Shown here in pieces: positions 30,003 through 38,549 of a stretch of 64,000 nt of DNA. The position numbers and the translations under genes are program-made. Each line of letters starts with the position of its first letter. Positions within the stretch are counted from its first letter, which is position 1. Under the pieces are notes generated by a model that made no database searches, was not told the DNA's origin, and was given only the letters and a program-made list of their open reading frames with translations. The DNA is from Streptomyces griseoviridis (GTDB lineage Bacteria; Actinomycetota; Actinomycetes; Streptomycetales; Streptomycetaceae): the NCBI GenBank assembly GCA_014649155.1, contig BMSM01000001.1, positions 1 through 64,000 on the forward strand. The letters are read 5' to 3'.

Positions 30003-30171
30003 GCGCGACTTCCTCGGAACGGGCCGGAGACCGGCCGGTCACCACCCGGGTCCGTCCGCCGGTGCGTCGGACGGTGAGGACTGTAGCCGCTTTACGGACT
30101 AATCCGGAGAAACCGGAAAAGTGTGTCGGATCGGTGAAAGGGCACCCCCGGGGAGATCACTCCATTGGCGG

Positions 30172-30199
30172 CACAACTCGCGCGGGCGCCACGCGTTGA
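30172..30199 (+). promoter_or_regulatory. Sigma-BldN-like promoter of chpF
   Basis: CACAAC, 16 bases, CGTTGA; the -10-like box is a perfect match to the reported BldN form. It lies 56 bp upstream of the chpF start, and chaplin genes are known BldN targets. Confidence 0.6.
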
Positions 30200-30255
30200 C
30201 ACTGCGCCGGGCATCCCGCCCGCATGTTTGTGTCAACCCCAAGGAGCACCTCTCC

Positions 30256-30495
30256 ATGTCGCGTATCGCGAAGGGCCTGGCCCTGACCTCCGTCACCGCC
30301 GCCGCGGTGGCGGGCACCGCCGGTGTCGCCGCCGCCGATGCCGGCGCGCAGGCCGCCGCCGCCCACTCCCCGGGCGTGCTGTCGGGCAACGTTCTGCAGG
30401 TTCCGGTCCACATCCCGGTCAACGTCTGCGGCAACACCATCGACATCATCGGTCTGCTGAACCCGGCGTTCGGCAACGAGTGCGAGAACGACTGA
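30256..30495 (+). CDS. chpF: Short chaplin
   Basis: 79 residues. Signal peptide MSRIAKGLALTSVTAAAVAG, cleaved near VAAA. The mature domain has HSPGVLSGNVLQVPVHIPVN, VCGNTIDIIGLLNPAFGN and the second Cys in NECEND. ATG at 30256 follows AAGGAGCACCTCTCC. By recalled gene order (next to the polysaccharide operon, some distance from chpG) it corresponds to chpF. Confidence 0.92.
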   Translation: MSRIAKGLALTSVTAAAVAGTAGVAAADAGAQAAAAHSPGVLSGNVLQVPVHIPVNVCGNTIDIIGLLNPAFGNECEND

Positions 30496-30777
30496 CGTCG
30501 GCTCGTTCGCACCGTACCGGCCGTCCGTGCCGCGGTTCCCCCGCGGCCGGGCGGCCGTCCGCGTCACCCCCTTCCCTCGTTTCCCCGTTCTCCCGCCTGC
30601 CTCGAATGGGGGGCGGCGCACCCGACCCGGCGGACGGGTCGTGACACGCCCCCGACCAGGCAGGAAGCGGCGGTCGCGGAAACCGGCCGGGCACACGGAG
30701 CAACCGCTCGGTTGCAGGGAGTGGACGGCGATTCCACGGTGGGCACACCATCCGACGCACCACCGAAAGGAACCCCC

Positions 30778-31419
30778 ATGCGTCTGCCCGCACGGCGTAT
30801 CGCCGCTTCCGCACTCTGCGCCGGCCTCGTGCTCGGCGTCACCGCACCGGTCGCCATGGCGGCCGACGGCGGCACGGTCCGGGAGCGCGCCACGTCCCAG
30901 GCGCCGTTGCCCGACACCGGCGAGCTGCGCGACCAGGCCAAGGACCTCGGCCTGATCGGCAGCGTGCTCAGCCCCGTCGCCGACCTGATCGAGGCCGTCA
31001 TCGGGTCCGGCAGCGGCCGGCTCTCGCAGACCCAGGCGGACCAGCACGCCCAGGCCGTCCGCGAGGCGCTCGCCCAGGCGAACGCGTCGGGCACAGCCGC
31101 CAAGCCGAACGCGAACTCGCCGGCCCGTCCCCCGGCCGCCACCACCCCGAACGGCACGGCCCAGGGCGCCGACGCGCCGACCACGCTGCCGGCCCGCTCC
31201 GACGCCCCGGCCGCCGACCTCGCCGCCCGGGCGACGAGCGGGCTCCAGAAGCAGGTCGACGCCCTGATCCGGGCCAGTGTCGCCGGCGACACCGAGCAGG
31301 TCCGCCCGGCCGCCGACAAGGTCGTCACCAGCGCCGTCAACGTCATCGCCGCCACCCTGGCCGCCGGCCGGCTGCCCGCGCCCGACCTGGCCGGTCTGCC
31401 GCAGGCGTCGCGCGACTGA
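30778..31419 (+). CDS. Secreted protein of unknown function
   Basis: 213 residues. Signal peptide MRLPARRIAASALCAGLVLG, cleaved near AMA. The mature part starts with a short helical region (LRDQAKDLGLIGSVLSPVAD), passes through an Ala/Pro/Thr-rich linker around residues 95-145, and ends with a second amphipathic helical region (TSGLQKQVDALIRASVAGDT). There are no cysteines and no wall-sorting signal. ATG at 30778 is preceded by GAAAGGAACCCCC. It lies between a chaplin and a tyrosinase operon, which suggests a surface or developmental role. I recognise no family. Confidence 0.75.
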   Translation: MRLPARRIAASALCAGLVLGVTAPVAMAADGGTVRERATSQAPLPDTGELRDQAKDLGLIGSVLSPVADLIEAVIGSGSGRLSQTQADQHAQAVREALAQANASGTAAKPNANSPARPPAATTPNGTAQGADAPTTLPARSDAPAADLAARATSGLQKQVDALIRASVAGDTEQVRPAADKVVTSAVNVIAATLAAGRLPAPDLAGLPQASRD

Positions 31420-31614
31420 CGGTTCGCGGAGAACAGCGGGGACGCGTTGTGCCGGCCTTCCCTTCCGGGCCGGCACAACGGCATGCGGGACCGCGGTCCG
31501 GCATCCGGACTCTCATATGAGAAAAAGAGGCGGGAGTTTCCGCACTGCGCGGGAGTCGTTGGGCACGGCGTCAGAATTCCCCCGGCGACACCGGTCGCCG
31601 AAGAAAGGAACACG

Positions 31615-31917
31615 ATGAAGTCGCTGAAGGCCGCCGCTGTCCTCGCCGGAACCCTGGTCGCCGCCTCAGCCGCCGCGCCCGCCTTCGCCTACGACCCCGC
31701 CGACACCGCCGCCCTCACGCCGACCAGCCTCAACGGCGCGGTGAACGCGCTCACCGCGGGCCCCGCGCTCGACCCGATGCCGATCAAGCACCAGTCCCGC
31801 CAGTCGAACCTGCTGGACACCGAGAACAAGGACTCCGTGCTGCACGACGTCAAAGGCGCGACCTCGAAGCTGAACTCCAAGGGCGGGCTGCTCGGCGGTC
31901 TTCCGCTCGGCCGCTGA
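31615..31917 (+). CDS. Small secreted protein of unknown function
   Basis: 100 residues. Signal peptide MKSLKAAAVLAGTLVAASAA, cleaved near AFA. The mature 75 residues are polar (PMPIKHQSRQSNLLDTENKD) and end in a Gly/Leu-rich tail GGLLGGLPLGR. The AAAGGA ribosome site lies 6 bases before ATG. It is of the chaplin/rodlin size class but shares no motif with them. Confidence 0.75.
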   Translation: MKSLKAAAVLAGTLVAASAAAPAFAYDPADTAALTPTSLNGAVNALTAGPALDPMPIKHQSRQSNLLDTENKDSVLHDVKGATSKLNSKGGLLGGLPLGR

Positions 31918-32440
31918 ATCCCGGCCGTCCCCGTTCGTTCCGCGTACGCCGCGAAAGCGCGGGCCGCGGGGCTTTCGCCGTCGCGGCTCGCGGGCCCCTG
32001 CGCGGCCCTCCGCTTTCACGGTTTCCGCTTTCACGGTTTCCGCTTTCGCAGCCGGGCGCCCCGGAGGGACCGCGCCACGTCGAGGGCCGGCCCCGACTCC
32101 TGCCGCGCCTCGGCGGCGACGGCTTCGCCCACGCCGGCCTGGACGCCCCCGCCTCCGGCCTGCGGGTCCTGACGCCGGGACTGTCGGCGGACGTCCCGCT
32201 CAGCGCGCCGCGCGCCGGGGCGTTCGGCCTGCCGGCGGCCCGGCCCAGGCGGGCGGGCCGGCCCCCAGGGTGCGCACGGTGCCGACGGCCGGCCTGGGCG
32301 CCGGTCCGGGCCTGGAGGCCACCCCGCGCCCGGCCTCCTCGGCGGACCCCGCGTCCCCGTCCGGCCCACCGGCGGTGACCACGCGGGCCGCCGCCCGGTT
32401 ACCGGTACGTACCCGACCGAACCGGACGAGGAGCCCGCAC
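31918..32440. other. Gene-free stretch, possibly a decayed gene
   Basis: No reading frame with convincing family similarity. On the plus strand around 32100-32230 one frame reads FAHAGLDAPASGLRVLTPGL, which has coding-like composition but no start or continuation. It may be a gene remnant. Direct repetition of TTTCACGGTTTCCGC occurs near 32013-32045. Confidence 0.4.
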
Positions 32441-32911
32441 ATGGCCGTCAGCGCGCCGAACGCACCCACCGAGACCCCTGTCCCCGCGGCACCGGAACCA
32501 GCGCTCCCCACCAGACGGGGCGTCATCCGGCGGCTGCTCCTCCCCGCCGCGCTCGCCACGGCCGCCGTCCCCGCGGCTTCGGCCGTCTCCCGTGCCACCC
32601 GGCCGGACACCGCCGCCCCGCACCTCGCCGACGGTCCGCAGGGCACCGTCTTCGAGGAGACCTACCGGGGCCGCCGTATCCGCGGCGTCCGGCCGGCCGC
32701 CGGCGCCGGGGCCTGGCACGTCACCGTGGACGACCGGCCCCTGCACCTCATGCGCCGCGCCGACGGCACCTGGCTGACGATGGTCGACCACTACCGCTCG
32801 TACGCCACCCCGCTCGACGCGGCCCGCGCCGCCGTGGACGAACTCGGCCCCGGCCGGCACCTGCGCGAGACGGGCCCCCACACGGGAGGCGGGCATGGCG
32901 TACACGCGTAA
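32441..32911 (+). CDS. melC1: Tyrosinase co-factor (copper caddie) protein
   Basis: 156 residues. It delivers copper to apo-tyrosinase and pilots its export. The N-terminus contains a twin-arginine-like signal (TRRGVIRRLLLPAALATAAV). The body VFEETYRGRRIRGV, HVTVDDRPLHLMRRADGTW and MVDHYRSYATPLDAARAAVD is the MelC1 domain. The last codons overlap the tyrosinase start by 17 bp, so the two are translationally coupled. In some species this pair is called melD1/melD2 rather than melC1/melC2. Confidence 0.88.
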   Translation: MAVSAPNAPTETPVPAAPEPALPTRRGVIRRLLLPAALATAAVPAASAVSRATRPDTAAPHLADGPQGTVFEETYRGRRIRGVRPAAGAGAWHVTVDDRPLHLMRRADGTWLTMVDHYRSYATPLDAARAAVDELGPGRHLRETGPHTGGGHGVHA

Positions 32912-33761
32912 GGACGTCAGCACCCTGACGAAGGCCGAACGGCGGCGTTTCGTCGGGGCGCTGCTGGAGATCAAACGCCGCGGCGAGTACGACGAGTTCG
33001 TCCGCATCCACATCGAGTACTACGTCTCCGACGGCGAGGACGGCCTGCGCACGGCCCACATGGCGCCGTCCTTCCTCCCCTGGCACCGGCGGTTCCTGCT
33101 GGATCTGGAGCGGGCGCTGCGCCGCGTGGACTCCTCCGTGACGGTGCCGTACTGGGACTGGACGAAGAACCGCTCGGCCACGGCCGCGCCCTGGACGGCC
33201 GACCTCCTCGGCGGCACCGGCCGCCCCTCCGACCAGCGGGTGACGACCGGGCCGTTCGCCCACGCGGAGGGCAACTGGACGCTGACGGAGAACGTGACCG
33301 ACACCGAGTTCCTCACCCGGGACCTCGGCCGCCGCCGCGACCCGATCCAGCTGCCCACCAGGAGCGACCTGGAGTGGGCCCTGAAGGACCCCGTCTACGA
33401 CACCGCCCCCTGGGACTCCACCGCGGGCAAGGGGTTCCGCAACAAGCTGGAGGGATGGGGCAGCGGACGCGGCAGCGCCTCCTGGCGCAACCACAACCGG
33501 GTGCACCGCTGGGTCGGCGGCGCCATGCTCGGCGGCGCCTCCGTCAACGACCCCGTCTTCTGGCTGGTGCACGCCTTCGTCGACCTCCAGTGGTCCCGCT
33601 GGCAGCGGCGGCACGGCCGGCCCCGCTACCTCCCCGCCGAACCGCCCGGCCGGGGCAGCGCCCAGCACGGCCGGATCGTGGCCCGGCACGAGCGGCTCCC
33701 GCCGTGGGACACGACCCCCGACGAACTGGAGGACCACAGCCGGATCTACCGGTACGCCTGA
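32895..33761 (+). CDS. melC2: Tyrosinase (type-3 copper monophenol monooxygenase)
   Basis: 288 residues; oxidises tyrosine and other phenols to quinones for melanin-like pigment. The CuA site is His39, His55 and His64 (in HMAPSFLPWHRRFLLDLERA). The CuB site is His200, His204 (NHNRVHRW) and His226 (WLVHAFVDLQW). No signal peptide of its own is present; the caddie protein supplies the Tat signal, as known for the Streptomyces enzymes. A perfect hairpin terminator follows the stop codon. Flanked by chaplin genes, a role during aerial growth is likely. Confidence 0.95.
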   Translation: MAYTRKDVSTLTKAERRRFVGALLEIKRRGEYDEFVRIHIEYYVSDGEDGLRTAHMAPSFLPWHRRFLLDLERALRRVDSSVTVPYWDWTKNRSATAAPWTADLLGGTGRPSDQRVTTGPFAHAEGNWTLTENVTDTEFLTRDLGRRRDPIQLPTRSDLEWALKDPVYDTAPWDSTAGKGFRNKLEGWGSGRGSASWRNHNRVHRWVGGAMLGGASVNDPVFWLVHAFVDLQWSRWQRRHGRPRYLPAEPPGRGSAQHGRIVARHERLPPWDTTPDELEDHSRIYRYA

Positions 33762-33775
33762 CCGCCCGGGGAACG

Positions 33776-33814
33776 CGGCAGGGCCCCGGCGCGCTACACG
33801 CCGGGGCCCTGCCG
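33776..33814. terminator. Bidirectional terminator between tyrosinase and chpG
   Basis: A perfect 16-bp inverted repeat, 33776-33791 and 33799-33814, with a 7-base loop (CGCTACA). It serves convergent genes on both sides. Confidence 0.9.
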
Positions 33815-33828
33815 TGCGGGGTGCGGGG

Positions 33829-34101
33829 TCAGCGGCCGTAGCCGTGGCCGCCCTTGTGCTCGTCCTTCTCCTCGCAGGAGTTGCCGAACGCCGGGTTCAG
33901 CAGGCCGATCACGTTGATGGTGTTGCCGCAGATGTTGATCGGCACGTCGACCGGGATCTGGACGACGTTGCCGGACAGGACGCCCGGGGAGCCGATGGCG
34001 GCACCCTGCGCGCCAGCGTCCGCCATGGCCAGGCCGGCGCCGCTGATGACCACGGCACCGGTGCCGAGGACGACACCGGCGGCCTTCGCGATGCGAGACA
34101 T
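33829..34101 (-). CDS. chpG: Short chaplin with a charged tail
   Basis: 90 residues. Signal peptide MSRIAKAAGVVLGTGAVVIS, cleaved near AMA. The chaplin domain has GSPGVLSGNVVQIPVDVPIN, ICGNTINVIGLLNPAFGN and Cys in NSCEEKDE, extended by a polar, Gly/His-containing tail (KDEHKGGHGYGR) longer than in other short chaplins. ATG at 34101 lies 6 bases after AAGGAG; GTG one codon upstream is less likely. The position beside the tyrosinase pair fits chpG. Confidence 0.92.
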   Translation of the reverse strand: MSRIAKAAGVVLGTGAVVISGAGLAMADAGAQGAAIGSPGVLSGNVVQIPVDVPINICGNTINVIGLLNPAFGNSCEEKDEHKGGHGYGR

Positions 34102-34161
34102 CACGTTCTCCTTCTGACTCGGGGGAAGCGCGACGGCCGGGGTTGCCGCCGCACTTGTCGT

Positions 34162-34189
34162 TCAACGCCGCGACGCGGGGGCTGGTCAC
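34162..34189 (-). promoter_or_regulatory. Possible sigma-BldN promoter of chpG
   Basis: On the minus strand GTGACC, 16 bases, CGTTGA. The -10-like box is exact, the -35-like box weak. It lies about 60 bp upstream of the start. Confidence 0.45.
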
Positions 34190-34271
34190 GGCGGAACCGC
34201 CCGGATCACCCTTCTCGAACAGCGCGGAAATTCGCTCCGTGTCCGGCGGGGGTCTTGGCTAGCCTCCCCGC

Positions 34272-34874
34272 ATGACAACCGAGACCGGTGACCCGTCGTC
34301 CCCGCTGCCGCGCCTGGCGGCCCTCCTCGCCGACGAGGGCCGGGTGCGCGCCTTCGCGGCCGTGGCCCTCGGCGCGGGCAGCGCCGAGCGCGTCGCCGCG
34401 ACGGCCGGACTGTCCCCGAAGGAGACGGCCGCCGCCCTGCGCCGGCTGCGGGACGGCGGCGTGGTGGCCTTCGACGGCGACGGGGCGCTCACCGTGGCCC
34501 ACGACCGGCTCCGGGAGGCCGCCCGGACGGACCGCCCGGCCCCCGCGGCAGCCGTCGACGGCGACGCGCGGACGGACGGGGCGGCCAAGGCCGACCTGGT
34601 GGTGCGGACCTTCGTCCGGGACGGCCGGCTGCTCCGGCTGCCCGCCCGGTGGACGCGTAAGAAGCTGGTACTGCGCCACATCGCCGAACGCACCTTCGAG
34701 CCCGGCGTGGAGTACCCCGAGCGCGTCGTCGACGAGAAGCTGCGGGCCTGGTGCGAGGAGGGCGACGTCGACCATGTGACGCTCCGGCGGCACCTCGTGG
34801 ACCTGGACCACCTGCGCCGCAGCGGCGGCGTCTACCGGCGTCCCCACCCCGCGCGGGACACCCGCACCGCCTGA
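34272..34874 (+). CDS. DUF2087-domain protein with N-terminal HTH
   Basis: 200 residues. Residues about 10-75 look like an ArsR-type winged helix (VAATAGLSPKETAAALRRLR). The C-terminal part is a DUF2087 domain: LVVRTFVRDGRLLRLPARWT, then RKKLVLRHIAERTFEPGVEY and DHVTLRRHLVDLDHLRRSGG. Such proteins are probably transcription regulators; the target is unknown. The stop codon lies inside a 25-bp tandem duplication. Confidence 0.85.
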   Translation: MTTETGDPSSPLPRLAALLADEGRVRAFAAVALGAGSAERVAATAGLSPKETAAALRRLRDGGVVAFDGDGALTVAHDRLREAARTDRPAPAAAVDGDARTDGAAKADLVVRTFVRDGRLLRLPARWTRKKLVLRHIAERTFEPGVEYPERVVDEKLRAWCEEGDVDHVTLRRHLVDLDHLRRSGGVYRRPHPARDTRTA

Positions 34875-34904
34875 CCGGCGGGACACCCGCACCGCCTGAC
34901 CGGC
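34855..34904. repeat. 25-bp perfect tandem duplication over the end of the DUF2087 gene
   Basis: The 25-bp unit starting GGGACACCCGCACCGCCTGA is present twice without a gap (34855-34879 and 34880-34904). The stop codon of the gene is in the first copy, so the second copy does not alter the protein. Confidence 0.9.
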
Positions 34905-34910
34905 GGGGGC

Positions 34911-35870
34911 TCAGGGCAGCCGTCGTACGGGGGAGCCGGCGAGGAACGCCTCGATTGCCTCGACGGCCTGGCCGTAGTACGTCGCGTAGTTGCCGCGCGT
35001 CACGTACCCCAGGTGGGGTGTGGCGAGCAGCCGGGGCGCGGTCCGCATCGGATGGTCCGCCGGCAGCGGCTCGGTGTCGAAGACGTCGACGCCGGCGCCC
35101 GCGATGCGGCCCTCGCGCAGGGCCGCGAGCAGCGCGTCCTGGTCGACGATGGCCGCGCGCGAGGTGTTGACCAGATACGCGGTCGGCTTGAGGAGCGCGA
35201 GTTCGGCGGCGCCGAGCAGGCCGCGGGTGCGCTCGCCGAGGGCGAGGTGGACGGAGACGAAGTCGCTCTCCGCGAGCAGCGCCTCCTTGGACGGGGCGAG
35301 GTCGACACCGACCTCGTCGGCGTGCTCCCGGGTGAGGTTCTGGCTCCACGCGCCGACCCGCATCCCGAAGGCGAGGCCGACCCGCGCGACCCGGCTGCCG
35401 ATCTTGCCGAGGCCCAGCAGTCCCAGCCGGCGGCCGTGCAGATCGGCGCCCACGGTGCGCTGCCAGGGCCCGCCGGCGCGCAGCCCGTTGCTCTCCTCGA
35501 CGAGGCCGCGCGCCAGCCCGAGCAGCAGCGCCCAGGTCAGCTCGACGGGCGGGGCGGAGGAGGAGGCCGTCCCGCACACGGTGACGCCGTGCCGTTCGGC
35601 GGCGGCGTGGTCGATGACGCTGTTACGCATGCCGGAGGCGACGATCAGTTTCAGCCGGGGCAGCCGGGCGATCAGCGACCCGGGGAACGCGACCCGCTCG
35701 CGCAGGGTGACCACGATGTCGGCGTCGGCGAGTGCCGCGGCCAGCGCGTCCTCGTCGGGCAGGTGCGTGTCGAGGGGGACGACGTCCACCCGGTCCCGCA
35801 GCGGCGACCAGTCGGCCGCCTCGGTCGCCACCCGCTGGAAGTCGTCCAGGACGACACAACGCAACCGCAC
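34911..35870 (-). CDS. D-2-hydroxyacid dehydrogenase family protein
   Basis: 319 residues, NAD-dependent. LGLLGLGKIGSRVARVGLAF is the Rossmann loop; the catalytic Arg is in VNTSRAAIVD, Glu in VDVFDTEPLP, and His in LATPHLGYVT. SGMRNSVIDHAAAERHGVTV belongs to the substrate domain. GTG at 35870 follows GGGAGGGAGCC. The frame is open about 400 bases further upstream, but that part has no family similarity. It is the last intact core gene before the tRNA-associated island. Confidence 0.88.
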   Translation of the reverse strand: MRLRCVVLDDFQRVATEAADWSPLRDRVDVVPLDTHLPDEDALAAALADADIVVTLRERVAFPGSLIARLPRLKLIVASGMRNSVIDHAAAERHGVTVCGTASSSAPPVELTWALLLGLARGLVEESNGLRAGGPWQRTVGADLHGRRLGLLGLGKIGSRVARVGLAFGMRVGAWSQNLTREHADEVGVDLAPSKEALLAESDFVSVHLALGERTRGLLGAAELALLKPTAYLVNTSRAAIVDQDALLAALREGRIAGAGVDVFDTEPLPADHPMRTAPRLLATPHLGYVTRGNYATYYGQAVEAIEAFLAGSPVRRLP

Positions 35871-36300
35871 GCGGCGGCTCCCTCCCCGGTCTTCCCGGCA
35901 CTCCGCATTTCCCGGACGAACGAGCGGTGGCGCCCCCCCCAATGGCAGGACCCGAACCTGTGAGAGCGTCGAGAAGGCGTCCGTCCCCTCGTGGTGCGCA
36001 CCCCGCTCCGAGCCGCGCCGACCCGTTGAACTGGTGATGCCCCAGTGCGGCTGGGAGACATCTGGGGAGACCGCGCCCTTCCGGCAAGCCGGGGGGTGGC
36101 TCCCCATGGGGCGACATGGCATCGCCGATATCTTCACATGACTCAAGGCCGTAGGGGAAAGATCCATCCTCTCGCGGCGTAGGAACCGGCCTTCGGATCG
36201 CACCGGCCATCGTGGAGTACGAGCCGTCGGGCCGGGGGACGGGCGGTACCGCCACTGCGCCGCCACCTACGGAGTGGCCACCCGTGACCTCCCCACGTTC
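35871..36300. other. Gene-free left edge of the island
   Basis: No gene recognised. It contains a tRNA-like fragment at 35930-35968. Beyond it sequence resemblance to any gene begins only at about 36302. Confidence 0.4.
35930..35968 (-). repeat. tRNA 3'-end remnant (possible old attachment site)
   Basis: On the minus strand CAGGTTCGGGTCCTGCC forms a T-arm with one mismatched pair, followed by a G-rich acceptor-like end. It resembles the 3' half of the tRNA-Arg at 42862-42934 (TTCGAGTCCTGCC then GGGGGCGC) but has several changes and no 5' half. Confidence 0.45.
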
Positions 36301-36301
36301 A

Positions 36302-36645
36302 CGCGGCGTGAGCCACTCCTCCGTGTCGAACAACCACGATGTCCGAATCATCGCCGCCGAAGACCGCGAGGTGTCGGCTCAGTTCTTCCGCCGGCTGTCG
36401 GAAGCCCTGAAGCGCCGTCCTGGGGCCCGTTCGCCGGCATCCGGCTCCCCGACGGCGTGCTGCTTCAGCTCGCCGAGCCACCGGTGGAGATCCGGATGCG
36501 GCATCACGTGTTCCTGGTCGACGACGAGTTGTTCGACCGCGCGTATCAGCGGCTGTGTGAGCGCGGCATCGAGCACTGGGCCGATCCGTGGAAGCGGCGC
36601 CCGAGCGGCATCACCAGCGAGCACGCCGGTCGCGGGGCGTACTTC
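36302..36645 (+). pseudogene. VOC/glyoxalase-like protein, frameshifted and truncated
   Basis: One frame gives an N-terminal DREVSAQFFRRLSEAL segment. A shift at about 36398 gives SPEAPSWGPFAGIRLPDGVL, then EIRMRHHVFLVDDELFDRAY, ending at GRGAYFAD where a normal protein would read PAGH and continue about 15 residues. At this point (about 36645) the sequence switches into an unrelated gene. It has both a frameshift and a recombination junction. Confidence 0.7.
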
Positions 36646-37235
36646 GCGGACCGTCAACGCCGCGGGCGGGGGCAACGTCGTCCTCGCGTCGGGCTGCACG
36701 TACACCGTCACCGCGGCCCCCCAGCGGTGACGGGAACGGCCCCGACGCCCTCCCGGTCATCGCCACCACCATCACCCCCACCGGTGACGACAGCACCGTC
36801 ACCCGCTCGACGGCACCGCTCACCCCCGCCGTCCGTATCGCCAAGGGGCGCCGGCGGCGGCGACCTCACCTCCAAGGGCGATCCCCTCAGCAAGGACAGG
36901 GCCGCCACGGACGGCGGCGGCGTCCCCAACCTCGGTGCCGTCCCCCACGCCGGTCCGCTCACCGGCAACAGCCCACCGGGCAAGGGCGGCGGACTCGCCA
37001 GCAAGGACATCGTGTCCCCCATGGCGGGAGCGACGGCGACCTTCACGGGCGGCACCGTCTCGGACAACACCTGCACCGGCCGGGGCGGGGGCATCCACAA
37101 CGGCCTCCCAGGGCGGTGGCATGGCAGCGCCGCCAAGACTCCACCGCAACCACTCTGTGCAGCACACCTGTCAGTGCCGACACTGCGCTGCCCCCGGCCG
37201 GCGGCGACTACCGCGAAACAGCACCATGACCCTCA
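36646..37235 (+). pseudogene. Beta-helix repeat (polymorphic surface) protein fragment, frameshifted
   Basis: Pieces in three frames resemble secreted right-handed beta-helix proteins: VNAAGGGNVVLASGCTYTV, then NGPDALPVIATTITPTGDDS, then GPLTGNSPPGKGGGLASKDI and FTGGTVSDNTCTGRGGGIHN. The repeated T-G-N/S-N-x-A-x-x-G-G-G-I pattern is typical. There is no start, no signal peptide and at least two frame changes. Confidence 0.6.
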
Positions 37236-37419
37236 CCCCGGTCGGCCGCGTCCCCCGACAACTGCGTCGGCGGTTCCCCCGCGGTCCCCGGCCGCGTCGC
37301 CTGACGTACGGCCATGAGGGTCAAAGGGTGACTGGAGACCCTGACAGAGGAGTCCAAAGCGTGCTGTGACGGATAACGTCATGTGAATCAGTGTTTCCGT
37401 CCATATGGTAGGAGTGGTG

Positions 37420-37539
37420 ATGGGACTGCCCGTCGTCGGTGGTTTGCTCGACAGCGTGATCGGCATCGCTCTCGGTGCGGTGAACGGCATCGCGCCTCAA
37501 CTCGGAGCCCTTCTGGCCGGCCTGGGCCTAGGGCTCTGA
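37420..37539 (+). CDS. 39-residue hydrophobic peptide (hypothetical)
   Basis: ATG at 37420 (or 37405, in frame) encodes a Gly/Leu-rich peptide, MGLPVVGGLLDSVIGIALGA and VNGIAPQLGALLAGLGLGL. It has only one Asp and no Lys or Arg. TAGGAG lies upstream of ATG 37420. It would form one or two short amphipathic or membrane helices. No family is recognised. The clean, balanced reading frame in a zone of broken genes is the main reason to list it. Confidence 0.45.
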   Translation: MGLPVVGGLLDSVIGIALGAVNGIAPQLGALLAGLGLGL

Positions 37540-37719
37540 GCGGTCCGACGCGAGGTTCGCTGTCCGCCCGCAGGGTGGAGGGCGCCGTCGGCGAGGAGAA
37601 CGCGAGGTGCCGGCCGCGATCCGCTTCGCGGGCACCGCGGCCGCCGCGAGCAGAAGACCGCCGGCGGACTCCGGTCGACCCTGGGTGCCCAGTCCGTCCC
37701 GCGGACCGGGCACCGCCTC

Positions 37720-37981
37720 CGCCGAGCTGTACCGGGCCTTCGACCACGACGCCGAGGTCAACAAGGCGGCTCTCGCCCGTGACGGCAAGCTGACCATGCC
37801 GGTCCTGGCGACCGGCGGAGCGGGCCACGACTATGCGGCAATGGCCGGCGACATGATGCGCGAACACGCCGACGACGTCACCCACACCATCGTCCCCGAT
37901 GCCGGGCACTGGGTCGCCGAGGAGAACCCCGGATTCTTCATCTCGATGCTCCTCGACTTCGACCGGGCAGCCCGGAACTGA
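37720..37981 (+). pseudogene. C-terminal remnant of an alpha/beta hydrolase (epoxide hydrolase-like)
   Basis: The frame reads YRAFDHDAEVNKAALARDGK, then LTMPVLATGGAG and HTIVPDAGHWVAEENPGFFI. The last contains the catalytic His of the fold (GHW). The nucleophile half is missing; upstream sequence in the same frame (from 37607) is not hydrolase-like. Confidence 0.7.
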
Positions 37982-38178
37982 ACAGACGCCGCACCCATCC
38001 CTCATCACCTGCCGCGAAGCTGCCGGGATCACGCCGCCTTCGTCATCGATCTATAGCAACGGAGCACTGGCTCTGTTCGCGCACTTGTTGCAACGAACTC
38101 GCCGGCGTCTCCATGCTCCTGCCCGGCCACGGTCTGGTCTCTGCTATGCCGTCCGTTCCGATATCCGACTCCACCATT

Positions 38179-38365
38179 AGGGCCTGTCGTTTGGATCACG
38201 CCGCGGACGCGGGGCCTTGCACGCGCACCTGCCGCGTTGTCGTCACTCGCCGACGCTCCGCGTCGACTCCCTCCTCCGCCTTGCATCCGCACGCACCAGG
38301 CCCCGCTCACCGGCACGAGGAAGGCACAGCCGATTCCCCGCGACCTGATCCAAACGACAGGCCCT
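38179..38365. mobile_element. MITE-like element with perfect 20-bp terminal inverted repeats
   Basis: Ends AGGGCCTGTCGTTTGGATCA (38179-38198) and its exact complement (38346-38365) enclose 147 bp without a gene. The right half contains GACCTGATCCAAACGACAGG and CCGATTCCCCGCGACC, which recur in the shorter element at 2152-2231. No clear target duplication is visible. Probably mobilised by an IS sharing these ends, not present in the window. Confidence 0.75.
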
Positions 38366-38549
38366 GGCCCGGCCCGGCGGCGCGCAAGCCGGATTCCACC
38401 AGGAATGGAAGCAGGCCGGGGCCAAGGAGAAGCTGGCCCGGACAGTCGAGGCTTTCCGCCAGTTCAAGCAGGGACTTCTGCCCGCCGGTCCCGGAGCCGA
38501 CGCCCTCATGGCCACCTTCCGCACCATTGAGGAGGAGTTGGACCGGAAC

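Noticed and set aside
15012..31917. A secondary-metabolite gene cluster
   Set aside because: No polyketide, peptide synthetase, terpene or RiPP core enzymes are present; the genes are surface proteins and polysaccharide enzymes.
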